Positions 32,447-40,427 of a stretch of 44,530 bases of DNA are shown here, piece after piece. Within the stretch, counting starts at the first letter, position 1, and every line of letters starts with the position of its first letter. The translations under genes were made by a program, and so were the position numbers. Source of the stretch: Desulfocorpusculum sp964414345. GTDB taxonomy: Bacteria; Desulfobacterota; Desulfocorpusculales; Desulfocorpusculum. The notes below the pieces were generated by a model. The model saw only the letters and a list, made by a program, of their open reading frames with translations. It was not told where the DNA came from and did not search any database. The stretch spans positions 1-44,530 of the forward strand of contig CAYPWF010000030.1 of the NCBI GenBank assembly GCA_964414345.1, given 5' to 3'.

Positions 32447-34339
32447 ATGAGTTTCGGGACAAAGACCCGGAAAAGAGGGTTTTCCCAAAAACTAAGAAGA
32501 AGTTTGAGTTTGAAGCTTTGCGTTTTGTTGGGCTTGGGCATATTGGTCTGCGTGGGGCTTTTCTCTTTCTACTTTCTCTATTACGAGTCCGAGGGCCTCC
32601 GGGAGGGGGTCAGGAAAGAGCTTGTGGAGCTAAGTGGTATTGTGCTTAGAAACAGCGTAAGGAGCATGCAGGCCAACCACCCGGAGGGAATCGAGGACAT
32701 AATAAAGACCGCTGGGGAGCAGAAAAACGTGCTAAGCGTCAGGATATACACCAGGGAAGGCGTTGTGCGCTATGCCAGCGATCAGGGCTCTGTGGGGCTC
32801 AGCCTGGGAAGAGACGCTGTTGCTTGCAGGGTGTGTCATACCTCTCACAACACAGTCATCCCTCCCGAAGGAAAAGACAGGATTTTCGCCGTGAAGAATG
32901 GGGGGGTTGAGGCCCTCGCCATAGTTGCCCCTGTTTTCGGTGAAAAGAGCTGCTATGAAGCTCCGTGCCACAGGCATCCCCCTGAGCACAAGGTGCTGGG
33001 GGTGTTGGAGATCCAGCGCTCTGTGGAGGATGTGGAAAGGGAAGTTGCTAGGGGCCTGAGACATGCCCTTTTTTTCGGTCTTGTGCTTTTCACTGCAGCC
33101 TCCTCCCTGAGTTTCTTTTTCCTGATCAGGTTTGTTCACAGGCCGGTCAAGGATCTTGTGGACTCTGCTGTGCGAATGGGCCGTGGGGACTACGGGCTTC
33201 AGATCCCGGTCAGGGGGGAGGACGAGCTGGGCCAGCTCACCAAGATTTTCAATGAAATGAGCAGGCAAATAGAGGACAGGCAGAAAAAACTTCTTCAAAG
33301 TAGAGAGGAATTTCGAACCCTTTTCAACGAAGTGCCGGCCTACATTTTGGTCTTGGATCAGCAGCTCAGAATAAGGAATCTGAACAGGGCTTACAGAGAA
33401 GCTTTTGGGGACCAGGTGGGCCTGCCCTGTCTGGAAACTCCTTTGGGAGAAGAGGATTCCTGTAAAGAGTGCCCGACCCTCAGAAGTTTTGCCGACGGGG
33501 AAGTGCACAGCCTAGAGAGGGTAAGAAGATTGCCCGATGGAAAGGATCACAGTTTCTTGGTCCACTCAGCTCCCATTCGGGGAGAGGGTGGGCGGATCCA
33601 GGCTGTGATGGAGATCTTCATTGAGATCACGCAGATCAAGGAGCTTCAGAAGGAGCTCGTTTTCTTGGGGGAGGCAGTGGCCGGAATCTCCCACACCATA
33701 AAGAACATTCTAGGTGGTCTTGAGGGTGGCATATATGTGGTGGATGCGGCCTTCAACAAGGGGAACCAAGAGTTGCTCGGGAAAGGCTGGGGCATGGTGA
33801 AAAGTAACGTGAGCCGCATTTCAGGACTGGTGAGGGATATTCTTTTTCTCTCCAGGGAGAGGAGCCCGGCCTTGGAGGAAATTGACCCGGCAGATGTCTG
33901 CCGGGAGGTCATGGAGCTGCTATCGGCTCTTGCCGGGGAAGCCTCTGTGATGCTGGAGCTGGAGGCTGCAGGGCCTCCCAGGACCATTCGTGTAGATCCC
34001 AGGGGGCTTCACACGGTGCTCACGGACCTGGTGAGCAATGCCATAGAGGCATGCAGGGGAAAGCCCCAACCGCCCCATAAGCGAGTGGTCATCAGGTATG
34101 GATATGAGGAAGATGGGCTGGTCACCTTCCAGGTGGAGGATAACGGGCCAGGCATAGAACCCGAAATTATGGAGATGCTCTTTAAGAGGTCCGTCTCCAC
34201 CAAGGGTTCCAGGGGAAGCGGCCTGGGGCTCTTGGTGGCAAAAAAAATAGTAGAGGCGCATGGAGGCAGGATCCAGGTGGAATCAACCCCCGGGAGCGGG
34301 ACCGTGTTCACATTCAGGCTTCCCGTGGGGGAGGCTTAA
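32447..34339 (+). CDS. membrane histidine kinase with periplasmic heme-c sensor domain
   Basis: This sensor kinase has 630 residues. TM1 is at about 22-45 and TM2 at 205-230. The periplasmic sensor between them contains CRVCH (C127, C130, H131), a c-type heme motif, and a second, wider CYEAPCH (C169, C174, H175). Then follow HAMP (about 230-283) and PAS (about 288-395, with C328 and a CKEC pair). The phospho-acceptor region has H416 in GISHTIKNILGGLEGG. The ATPase domain has DLVSNAIEA, EDNGPGIEPE and SRGSGLGLLVAKKI. It probably senses redox state or a small ligand through heme. ATG at 32447 follows AAGGAAAG. Its 3' end overlaps the convergent membrane-protein gene by 26 bases. Confidence 0.9.
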   Translation: MSFGTKTRKRGFSQKLRRSLSLKLCVLLGLGILVCVGLFSFYFLYYESEGLREGVRKELVELSGIVLRNSVRSMQANHPEGIEDIIKTAGEQKNVLSVRIYTREGVVRYASDQGSVGLSLGRDAVACRVCHTSHNTVIPPEGKDRIFAVKNGGVEALAIVAPVFGEKSCYEAPCHRHPPEHKVLGVLEIQRSVEDVEREVARGLRHALFFGLVLFTAASSLSFFFLIRFVHRPVKDLVDSAVRMGRGDYGLQIPVRGEDELGQLTKIFNEMSRQIEDRQKKLLQSREEFRTLFNEVPAYILVLDQQLRIRNLNRAYREAFGDQVGLPCLETPLGEEDSCKECPTLRSFADGEVHSLERVRRLPDGKDHSFLVHSAPIRGEGGRIQAVMEIFIEITQIKELQKELVFLGEAVAGISHTIKNILGGLEGGIYVVDAAFNKGNQELLGKGWGMVKSNVSRISGLVRDILFLSRERSPALEEIDPADVCREVMELLSALAGEASVMLELEAAGPPRTIRVDPRGLHTVLTDLVSNAIEACRGKPQPPHKRVVIRYGYEEDGLVTFQVEDNGPGIEPEIMEMLFKRSVSTKGSRGSGLGLLVAKKIVEAHGGRIQVESTPGSGTVFTFRLPVGEA

Positions 34340-36125
34340 GCTGGGCAGATGCCTGGAGCCCTTCCTTTGCCCGCCTTTGCCATCTTCCAAGCACCGCCGA
34401 CTCCAACAAGGCGGCCATCCCGAAGGAAAGAACGCTTAGGACCAGGGGTACTCCCCTGGCCTGAAGCAGGTCGAAAAGGAAAACCTTGGTGCCCCCTACC
34501 AGGGTGGCCAAAACCGCCAGATTTCGTGCATCCTCGTCCCCCCAAACATAGGCATAAACCATGAGGGCCGCTGCCGTCAGATTGACCAAGATGCTCTGGG
34601 CGCAGCGGAAAGAATTCTCGAAATCCCCAGGGGCCAAGTAGAGGCCTTCCTGAATAAGGGCCCTGAGGAGGAAAAATCCGCTCAGCAAGGAGCCTACCAG
34701 CAAAAGAATCACTGACTTGTCCCCCTTGTCGTAGCGGGAGAAGAAAACTGATGAACCAGGGAGAGGCTTTCTGGCTCTGCACAAGCGATAATGCAGCATA
34801 CCCATGAACCCGATGAGACCCCCCGAAAGAGCTTGAGCCGGGAGTTGCCCTGTCCGGCCTCTTTCTAAAAAAAGAAGAGCCACCGCAACTCCCGCGTAAA
34901 ACTGGAGCAGGTACGAGGTGAGGCGCACTCCACCGCTTTTCCACACGCCCTCCAGCATGGCCAGGCCCAGGGCCGTTGCCGAGAGCAAAGGAAGCGCCCA
35001 GAACTGCTCCCCGGTCAATACAGGCAAGCCAAGCCCCAGAAGCAAGCAAGCAGCCACAGCAAAAGAGTTGGTGCCCCGGGCCTCGCCGGAGGGTCGTCTT
35101 GCAAGCCAGTGGGCCACACCCATATGAGCCACTCCCCAGAAAACCCCTGCCAGGCCCAGCATCTTGGGGCTCTCACCCCAGGCCTCCACTACCTGGTAGG
35201 CCAAGGCGAAAGCCCAAAGCCCGGCCAGCCCCGGCAGCACTAAGTTGAAGCGGGGGGTTCGCTGAGTCTTCTCATTAATTATCCCCATCAGGGAAATGGC
35301 GGGGTATGAAATGGCAAAAGAGCCTAGAAGCGGGAGGAACCAGTAAAGAGCCAGGAAGTCCGGGATCTCCTGATCTTTTTTGCCCAGGGCAATGGCCAGC
35401 TTGCTGGACCAAAGAGTTAGGATGAACATGGTAAACAAGAGGATCACCCACTGCGGGGCTGATACTCGGCCGCGCCTGGCCAGGCTGTACCCAAGCAGGT
35501 TGGCAATCAGGAGGACAACCGCCAGAAAAGGGAAAAAAGGACTTGGGTAGTCGATGGCGGTGCTACCAAGACACATACCCAGAAGACCCGCCAGCGCCGG
35601 CAAGGAGGTCTTGAATCTGTGGGATGCGGCAGCCATCCCAAGGCCTGTGGCCAAGAGGATGGCATAAGCCGCCGCAGAGGGCAGAAAATGGAATCTCTGG
35701 TGGGACTCCACCACAATGGAGCACAGCAGAAGCGCCCCGCATACCGCAAACACGCCCGCCAGCCTGCTGGCCTTTCTATACTTGTAAAACCCTACAAGCA
35801 TAAGGCCCCCAGCGTAACCCATGCCCATCGTGGGACCTACGGGGGTGTCCAGGATTTTGTTGTCCGTGAGGGTGCGCAGCACCAAGGCCACTGCCAGGAG
35901 GAAACAGAGGGTCGCTACCCTGGGCAGCAAAGATGCCCTGCCGGCCCAGTTTATTATCTCCTCGTCCGCCGGACCCGCTTGATGGGCCCGCCTTGCGGCC
36001 TCCAAGGACTCCGGGCCGGGCACCCTGAGGTAGGACTGGAGGAAATCCACGCGACAGCTGAGCTCATCCAGCTGCCGGGCCAGTCTTTCAACTTTGGCCT
36101 CTAGGGACTCAAAATCCCCAGCCAC
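34314..36125 (-). CDS. large DUF2339-like polytopic membrane protein
   Basis: This protein of 603 residues begins with a short coiled coil (FESLEAKVERLARQLDELSCRVDFLQSYL). After it come about 16 hydrophobic segments, including LLPRVATLCFLLAVALVLRTLTDN and VGPTMGMGYAGGLMLVGFYKYR. The coiled coil plus many-helix layout is that of DUF2339-type proteins, which have no known role. GTG at 36125 is the start, with a G-rich ribosome site. The last 26 bases overlap the end of the heme kinase gene in the opposite direction. A 17-bp palindrome lies 64 bases upstream, inside a possible promoter, and may put the gene under the HTH/two-CW regulator encoded at 40926. Confidence 0.75.
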   Translation of the reverse strand: MAGDFESLEAKVERLARQLDELSCRVDFLQSYLRVPGPESLEAARRAHQAGPADEEIINWAGRASLLPRVATLCFLLAVALVLRTLTDNKILDTPVGPTMGMGYAGGLMLVGFYKYRKASRLAGVFAVCGALLLCSIVVESHQRFHFLPSAAAYAILLATGLGMAAASHRFKTSLPALAGLLGMCLGSTAIDYPSPFFPFLAVVLLIANLLGYSLARRGRVSAPQWVILLFTMFILTLWSSKLAIALGKKDQEIPDFLALYWFLPLLGSFAISYPAISLMGIINEKTQRTPRFNLVLPGLAGLWAFALAYQVVEAWGESPKMLGLAGVFWGVAHMGVAHWLARRPSGEARGTNSFAVAACLLLGLGLPVLTGEQFWALPLLSATALGLAMLEGVWKSGGVRLTSYLLQFYAGVAVALLFLERGRTGQLPAQALSGGLIGFMGMLHYRLCRARKPLPGSSVFFSRYDKGDKSVILLLVGSLLSGFFLLRALIQEGLYLAPGDFENSFRCAQSILVNLTAAALMVYAYVWGDEDARNLAVLATLVGGTKVFLFDLLQARGVPLVLSVLSFGMAALLESAVLGRWQRRAKEGLQASAQLKPPPREA

Positions 36126-36188
36126 GGCTGATCACCCCCCCCAAGATCCAGAATCCCCTTGGGCAAGCCTTACTGCATAAATCTAAAA

Positions 36189-36205
36189 CTATCACATAGT
36201 GATAG
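36189..36205 (-). promoter_or_regulatory. palindromic operator, site 1
   Basis: CTATCACATAGTGATAG is a perfect palindrome with a 3-base centre. On the minus strand it falls between TTGTAT (36209-36214) and TAGTTT (36186-36191), a weak promoter for the membrane-protein gene starting at 36125. It matches sites at 36523 and 41339. Confidence 0.65.
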
Positions 36206-36321
36206 GGGATACAACAGTTTTTTGGACTGCAAAAGGGCATAATGGCTCACCCGCTTGCCCGCCTGCCGCGCGCGCTTGGAGCGGGCAGGGCGGAGGCGCT
36301 TTTATTTTCCAGGATTGGGTC

Positions 36322-36400
36322 CCAGTTTGAGTCGGAACATGCCAGAGTCTGACCCGAGGCTTGAGTCCCCAAAGTCGCAGGCTTTGGAGAATAATCCGGG
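36322..36400 (-). repeat. dispersed repeat, copy B
   Basis: The reverse complement of 36364-36400 matches 29631-29667 at about 34 of 37 bases, and weaker similarity continues to about 36322. The surrounding stretch 36206-36512 holds no gene I can support. Confidence 0.6.
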
Positions 36401-36512
36401 CTGGGCAAGAATTCCTTCTCCGAGAGGCAGGCTTTTGGGTGCCCGTTGGGGTTTGCCCAAGTGTGGTCAAGGCTTTTTTCCTGAGCTGTCTTCTCAGCCC
36501 CAAAAAAATCCC

Positions 36513-36542
36513 TTGACAAGCCATATCACAACGTGATATACA
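36513..36542 (+). promoter_or_regulatory. sigma70 promoter with palindromic operator, site 2
   Basis: TTGACA (36513-36518) and TATACA (36537-36542) have an 18-base spacer. The spacer and part of the -10 are occupied by the perfect palindrome ATATCACAACGTGATAT (36523-36539). A protein bound there would block RNA polymerase. The promoter reads into the leader peptide at 36578 and the threonine-synthase-like gene cluster. Confidence 0.7.
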
Positions 36543-36577
36543 TCTCTACAAAATGAGGTTGGAAAGGAGGTGGGGCC

Positions 36578-36670
36578 ATGGAAATGGACATGCAAGGCTT
36601 TGGTGACATGCGCATTGGGGGTGGCGGGAAGTCTGCGGGCTCCTCCGGTGTGGGATCAACTAGAGGGTAA
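36578..36670 (+). CDS. 30-residue Gly-rich leader peptide (candidate)
   Basis: ATG at 36578 has a perfect ribosome site (AAAGGAGGTG, seven bases upstream). It opens a 30-codon frame that is rich in Gly (11), Met (4) and Ser (4), begins MEMDMQGFGDMRIGGGG and ends at TAA. It lies between the repressible promoter and the threonine-synthase-like gene, 36 bases after the -10 box. Two mutually exclusive hairpins follow, as in attenuators. It may be a regulatory leader or a real small protein. It is too short to assign to a family. Confidence 0.4.
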   Translation: MEMDMQGFGDMRIGGGGKSAGSSGVGSTRG

Positions 36671-36674
36671 GGGC

Positions 36675-36722
36675 AGCAGCCAGGCCAACACCTTCTTCCT
36701 CTGGGCTGCTTGGAAAGCCCAG
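36675..36722 (+). promoter_or_regulatory. alternative hairpins after the leader peptide
   Basis: GGCTGCT (36704-36710) can pair with AGCAGCC (36675-36681). The overlapping CTGGGCT (36701-36707) can pair with AGCCCAG (36716-36722). The two stems exclude each other. No T-run follows, so control would act on translation or by Rho, not by a classical terminator. Confidence 0.35.
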
Positions 36723-36839
36723 CTCCTTCCTCTGAGTGGTTCCGCCAACCGGTCCGATTCCAAAGAAGTCGCCCGCAAGCTCTTCTGCTGATAAATTTCC
36801 GAGAAAGATAATTTCTTGTTAGGAAAGGAGTGGTCCACC

Positions 36840-38099
36840 ATGGGTTATACGACTGGGCTTGTTTGTCGGGCATGTGGAAAAGAGTACCCAGAGGCGCCCT
36901 ACTACGTCTGCGAGGATTGTTTCGGCCCCCTGGAGGTCTTGTACGATTATGAGCGCATTTCGCAGGAGGTCTCCCCCCAGAAGATCTCCTCGGGTCCCAA
37001 GAGTATGTGGCGCTACGAAGCTCTGCTGCCCCTCCAGGGGAAACCCAAAGCAGGTCAGCAGGCAGGGTACACGCCTCTGGTTCACGCCAGGAGACTGGGG
37101 GAGGCACTGGGCTTGAGCCGCCTTTACATAAAAAACGACACGGTCAACGTGCCCTCTCTTTCCTTCAAGGACAGGGTGGTCTCCGTGGCTGTATCCAAGG
37201 CCCTAGAGTTCGGTTTCGACACCGTGGCCTGCGCCTCTACCGGAAACCTGGCCAACTCCCTGGCATCCCAGGCCAGCTCAGCCGGGCTCAGGAGCTTCAT
37301 CTTCATCCCGGACAACCTGGAAGAGGCCAAGGTTGTCGGGACCCTCGTGTACGACTCTCAGGTGGTTTCGGTCAAGGGGAACTATGACGATGTAAACCGC
37401 CTCTGCTCAGAGGTGGCCTCAATCTACCCATGGGCCTTTGTGAACATCAATCTTCGGCCCTATTACTCTGAGGGTTCCAAGACCTTTGCCTTCGAGATAG
37501 CAGAACAGCTCGGCTGGGAATCACCTGAGCACATAGTGATTCCAGTGGCCGGCTGTTCCCTTCTTACCAAGATCTGGAAAGGGTTCAAGGAGCTGGAGCG
37601 GCTGGGATGGATTAAGAGAAACAGTGCCAGGTTGTATGCGGCCCAGGCCAGCGGCTGCTCTCCCGTCTCCACGGCCATCAAGAACGGGTGGGACACCATC
37701 AGACCCGTGAAACCCAATACCATTGCCAAATCCCTGGCCATAGGCAACCCGGCCGACGGCTACTTCGGACTCCAGGCCGTCAAAGAGACAGACGGGTACG
37801 GAGAGGATGTCTCCGATAAAGAGATCTTGGAAGGGATCCTCCTCTTGGCACGCACAGAGGGGATATTTGCCGAGACAGCCGGCGGGGTGGTGGTGGCCGT
37901 GACCCGCAAGCTCGTACAGCAAGGCAGGATAGGCAGAGATCATCTCACGGTCCTGGCCATTACAGGCAACGGCCTCAAAACCCAGGAGATACTGGTGGGA
38001 AAGACCCCCCAACCCCTTAAGATAAGCGCTTCACTGGAGGACTTTACCGACCAAATCGAAAAAACGGAAAGGAGACAGCAATATGGCTGTGCTGGTTAG
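36840..38099 (+). CDS. thrC: threonine-synthase-like PLP enzyme
   Basis: This fold-type II PLP enzyme has 419 residues. An N-terminal zinc ribbon (C9, C12, C24, C27) precedes the PLP lysine K110 in NVPSLSFKDRV and the phosphate loop ASTGNLANSLA. The C-terminal half has VPVAGCSLLTKIWKGFKELERLG and AETAGGVVVA. By sequence it is a threonine synthase (O-phosphohomoserine to threonine). It is fused by operon structure to a MoaD-like carrier and a MoeB-like enzyme: its stop overlaps the MoaD gene by 17 bases. Sulfur-carrier-dependent PLP enzymes such as CysM with CysO form similar clusters, so it could instead make cysteine or homocysteine with protein thiocarboxylate. ATG at 36840 follows AGGAAAGGAG. 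Confidence 0.85.
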   Translation: MGYTTGLVCRACGKEYPEAPYYVCEDCFGPLEVLYDYERISQEVSPQKISSGPKSMWRYEALLPLQGKPKAGQQAGYTPLVHARRLGEALGLSRLYIKNDTVNVPSLSFKDRVVSVAVSKALEFGFDTVACASTGNLANSLASQASSAGLRSFIFIPDNLEEAKVVGTLVYDSQVVSVKGNYDDVNRLCSEVASIYPWAFVNINLRPYYSEGSKTFAFEIAEQLGWESPEHIVIPVAGCSLLTKIWKGFKELERLGWIKRNSARLYAAQASGCSPVSTAIKNGWDTIRPVKPNTIAKSLAIGNPADGYFGLQAVKETDGYGEDVSDKEILEGILLLARTEGIFAETAGGVVVAVTRKLVQQGRIGRDHLTVLAITGNGLKTQEILVGKTPQPLKISASLEDFTDQIEKTERRQQYGCAG

Positions 38100-38355
38100 G
38101 ATACCAATCCCACTTAGGCGGTTCGTGGAGGGCAGGCCGTTAGTAGAGGCTCAGGGAAGAACTGTCTCTGAGGTGCTCGGGGATCTGAGTCTGCGCTACC
38201 CGGGTGTTCACCAAAGGCTGTATGACGGCTCCGGCCTGAGGCCCTTTGTGAACGTGTATTTGAACGAAGAGGACATCAGGTTCCTGGCCGGAGAGCAGAC
38301 CCCGGTCAAGGATGGGGATCTGATCTCCGTGGTCCCGGCCATAGCCGGGGGTTGA
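38083..38355 (+). CDS. MoaD/ThiS-family sulfur carrier protein
   Basis: This ubiquitin-fold protein of 90 residues ends in AIAGG. The terminal Gly-Gly is the site that is adenylated and converted to a thiocarboxylate. The core has TVSEVLGDLSLRYPGV, FVNVYLNEEDIRFL and TPVKDGDLISVVPAIAGG. It would carry sulfur as C-terminal thiocarboxylate to the enzyme encoded just upstream, or to molybdopterin synthase. No moaE is near, which makes a molybdopterin role less likely here. ATG follows AAAGGAGA and overlaps the upstream gene. The activating enzyme gene is next. Confidence 0.88.
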   Translation: MAVLVRIPIPLRRFVEGRPLVEAQGRTVSEVLGDLSLRYPGVHQRLYDGSGLRPFVNVYLNEEDIRFLAGEQTPVKDGDLISVVPAIAGG

Positions 38356-38368
38356 GGAGGCCCATTCC

Positions 38369-39175
38369 ATGTTCTCCTTCACAGAGGAACAGATCCGACG
38401 TTACAGCAGGCACATAATCTTGCCGGAGGTGGGCGGGAAGGGTCAGCACAAGCTCCTCTCATCGCGGGTGCTCCTAGTGGGCATGGGAGGGCTTGGCTCC
38501 CCTGCCGCCCTTTATCTTGCGGCTGCAGGAGTGGGCACCCTCGGGTTGGTGGACTTCGACACCGTGGAGCTGAGCAACCTCCAAAGACAGGTAATTCATA
38601 CCACCAGGGATCTGGGCAAGCCCAAGGTGCTCTCAGCCAGGCAGACCATAGAGGCCATCAACCCAGGGGTGAAGGTGCTGGAACACCGCCTGAGGCTCAG
38701 CTCAGCCAACGTGATGGAGATCATAGGGGGTTATGACCTGATCTTGGATGGAACAGACAACTTCTCCACGCGCTTCCTCCTCAACGATGCCTGCGTGTTG
38801 GCTGGAAAAGTGTGCGTTTACGGGGCGGTCTTCCGTTTCGAGGGCCAAGTGAGTGTCTTCGACCCCAAGCAAGGGCCTTGCTACAGGTGCTTCGTGCCGG
38901 AGATGCCCCCTCCCGGCTCTGTCCCTAGCTGTCAGGAGGCAGGTGTGCTGGGTGTGCTGCCAGGCACCATAGGGCTTTTGCAGGCCACAGAGGCCATCAA
39001 GCTACTCCTGGGGATCGGCAGACCCCTCATAGGTCGCCTTCTGCTTTTTGACGCCCTGGAGATGGAGACCCATGAGGTGAGGATTCGCAAAAACCCCGAC
39101 TGTCCAGCATGCGGGCAAGATGCACGACTCGAGGAACCGAGGGATTATGCGCATGCGTGCGAGTCATTTGGTTGA
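38369..39175 (+). CDS. MoeB/ThiF-family sulfur-carrier adenylyltransferase
   Basis: This E1-like enzyme has 268 residues. The ATP-binding motif is VGMGGLGSPAALYLAAAGVG. Then come DFDTVELSNLQRQ with the catalytic Arg, DGTDNFSTRFLLND, and the zinc pairs CYRC and CPAC. A conserved Cys is in PSCQEAGVLGVLPG. It adenylates the Gly-Gly end of the MoaD-like protein encoded 13 bases upstream, ready for sulfur transfer. There is no C-terminal rhodanese domain, so sulfur must come from elsewhere, such as the DsrE and TusA proteins downstream or free sulfide. ATG follows TTGAGGAGG. Confidence 0.92.
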   Translation: MFSFTEEQIRRYSRHIILPEVGGKGQHKLLSSRVLLVGMGGLGSPAALYLAAAGVGTLGLVDFDTVELSNLQRQVIHTTRDLGKPKVLSARQTIEAINPGVKVLEHRLRLSSANVMEIIGGYDLILDGTDNFSTRFLLNDACVLAGKVCVYGAVFRFEGQVSVFDPKQGPCYRCFVPEMPPPGSVPSCQEAGVLGVLPGTIGLLQATEAIKLLLGIGRPLIGRLLLFDALEMETHEVRIRKNPDCPACGQDARLEEPRDYAHACESFG

Positions 39176-39500
39176 GACGGGTGGGAAGAAACTGGGTATC
39201 CTGATCCTTTCCAGGCAGCCTGCCTCAGTCCTGGAGGCCATATCTGGGCTGTGCTGCGAAGCGGCCAGGAGGGGTGTGGAAGTGGAGATGTTTCTAATGG
39301 GTGACGGGGTGCTGCACCTGGGTGACCCCCATCTGGAGGAGGCGCTCAAGCAGGGGGCCCGGATCAGCTTTTGCGCCTTGAATGCCATTCAAAGGGGCCT
39401 GGACCAGAACCCCCAATATCCTTGGGGGGCTGAGGAGAGCAGCCAGTACGAGCTGGCCTGCATAGTGGAAAGAGCTGATCGTTTTCTCTCCTTCACTTAA
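39147..39500 (+). CDS. DsrE-family sulfurtransferase-like protein
   Basis: This protein of 117 residues has the DsrE alpha/beta fold: KLGILILSRQP, a helix with EAISGLCCEAARRG, VEVEMFLMGDGVLHLGD and GARISFCALNAIQRGL. The Cys in ISFCALNA aligns with the persulfide Cys of DsrE. ATG at 39147 overlaps the MoeB-like gene by 29 bases; ATG at 39153 is an alternative. It probably passes persulfide sulfur within the cluster. Which partner it uses cannot be told. Confidence 0.72.
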   Translation: MRMRASHLVETGGKKLGILILSRQPASVLEAISGLCCEAARRGVEVEMFLMGDGVLHLGDPHLEEALKQGARISFCALNAIQRGLDQNPQYPWGAEESSQYELACIVERADRFLSFT

Positions 39501-39530
39501 AAAGGGATTCTTCATCGGGGGAGGGAACTG

Positions 39531-39686
39531 ATGATAAGGGATGGGGGGCTGCTGCCGGGCACAAGCGCTCACAGCCTCCCCAGAGAACTGGGAGACAATA
39601 TCCCAGGGCGTGTTCGGGTAGGGGTTAGATCCGCGGGCCTTAAGGGCCCTGCGGCCAGTGATCCAAAGATGAGGTTTCAAGAATGA
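39531..39686 (+). CDS. 51-residue small open frame (candidate)
   Basis: ATG at 39531 follows GGGGGAGGGAACTG and opens 51 codons. They end in a TGA that overlaps the ATG of the next gene, so coupled translation would be possible. The peptide is basic, with MIRDGGLLPGTSAHSLPRE near its start. Part of the frame coincides with an imperfect palindrome at 39631-39654. It resembles no family I know. Confidence 0.3.
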   Translation: MIRDGGLLPGTSAHSLPRELGDNIPGRVRVGVRSAGLKGPAASDPKMRFQE

Positions 39687-40045
39687 AAGCTAAGCAAAAG
39701 AAGATAGCCGTGCTCATGGGCGGCGCGGCCAGCACGAACGGAAAGGCCACAGAGGCCATGCGCATGACCGTTGGGCTGACTCTCAGGAATCCGGGAGTCC
39801 ACCTGCTCCTCACAGATGGGGGAACAAAGCTCATGGAGGGCAAAGATCTGCAGCCTGGCCCGGGAAGAACATTCTTGGAACATCTTTACGCTTACCTGGA
39901 TCTGGGCTGCCCATTGATGGTTGAGCACACCAACGGTGCGGCCCAAAAGGCTCTTCTGGAGGGCTCGGGAATGGAAGCCTGGAGTAGGCAGGAGATGATC
40001 CGATTCATCACAGACTCCGACGTGGTGATCCTCCTGGGGGAGTGA
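39683..40045 (+). CDS. DsrE/DsrF-like protein
   Basis: This protein of 120 residues begins KKIAVLMGGAASTNGKATEAMRMTVGLTLRN and continues VHLLLTDGGTKLMEG. It has the DsrE/F/H-superfamily beta-alpha-beta arrangement, and the C-terminal strand FITDSDVVILLGE is typical. The only Cys is in LDLGCPLMVEH, so it may carry a persulfide or be structural. ATG at 39683 follows GAGGT and overlaps the stop of a candidate small frame. It follows the first DsrE-like gene and precedes a DsrH-like one, which suggests a DsrEFH-like relay. Confidence 0.65.
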   Translation: MKAKQKKIAVLMGGAASTNGKATEAMRMTVGLTLRNPGVHLLLTDGGTKLMEGKDLQPGPGRTFLEHLYAYLDLGCPLMVEHTNGAAQKALLEGSGMEAWSRQEMIRFITDSDVVILLGE

Positions 40046-40107
40046 GACGGGCCGGGCCGACCATGGCCGGCAGGAAGGGAAACCAGGCTTAATAGGTGAG
40101 GAAAGGT

Positions 40108-40365
40108 ATGAAAATTCTCCATCTTCTTCGAGAACCACCGGGCAAGCTCTTCTATCAAGTGGTGGGATCCCAAAAGGAGGCCCACCAGCTAACCATAATT
40201 CTCTTCCCAGAGGTGGGCGCCATCCAGGAAGAGCTTCCAGGCCGTGTGGCAGAGCTGGTCAAAAAAAGCCGTAGCAAGAAGGCTTCGCCCGGAGCATATC
40301 CTAGGATCAGTCACGGTGAGCTGCTGGATTTTATCTTCCAGCACGATAAAGTCTTTTGCTGGTAA
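40108..40365 (+). CDS. DsrH/TusB-like small protein
   Basis: This protein of 85 residues begins MKILHLLREPPGKLFYQVV and ends SHGELLDFIFQHDKVFCW. The short length and the conserved end with a terminal Trp are those of DsrH/TusB proteins. The third of the DsrE/F/H trio usually has a Cys in the middle; here the only Cys is the next-to-last residue. ATG at 40108 follows GAGGAAAGG. The neighbouring DsrE-like and TusA-like genes support a sulfur-relay role. Confidence 0.55.
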   Translation: MKILHLLREPPGKLFYQVVGSQKEAHQLTIILFPEVGAIQEELPGRVAELVKKSRSKKASPGAYPRISHGELLDFIFQHDKVFCW

Positions 40366-40427
40366 AGGGTGGATCACCATTTGCCGGCAAACTAGAGGGA
40401 TGAGAGCAAGAAAGGAGAGTAAGGCTC

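Noticed and set aside
36578..39175. A RiPP system in which the Gly-rich peptide is modified by the ThiF-like enzyme
   Set aside because: The ThiF-like enzyme has a nearby MoaD-like partner ending in Gly-Gly, which fully accounts for it, and no other maturation or export gene is present.
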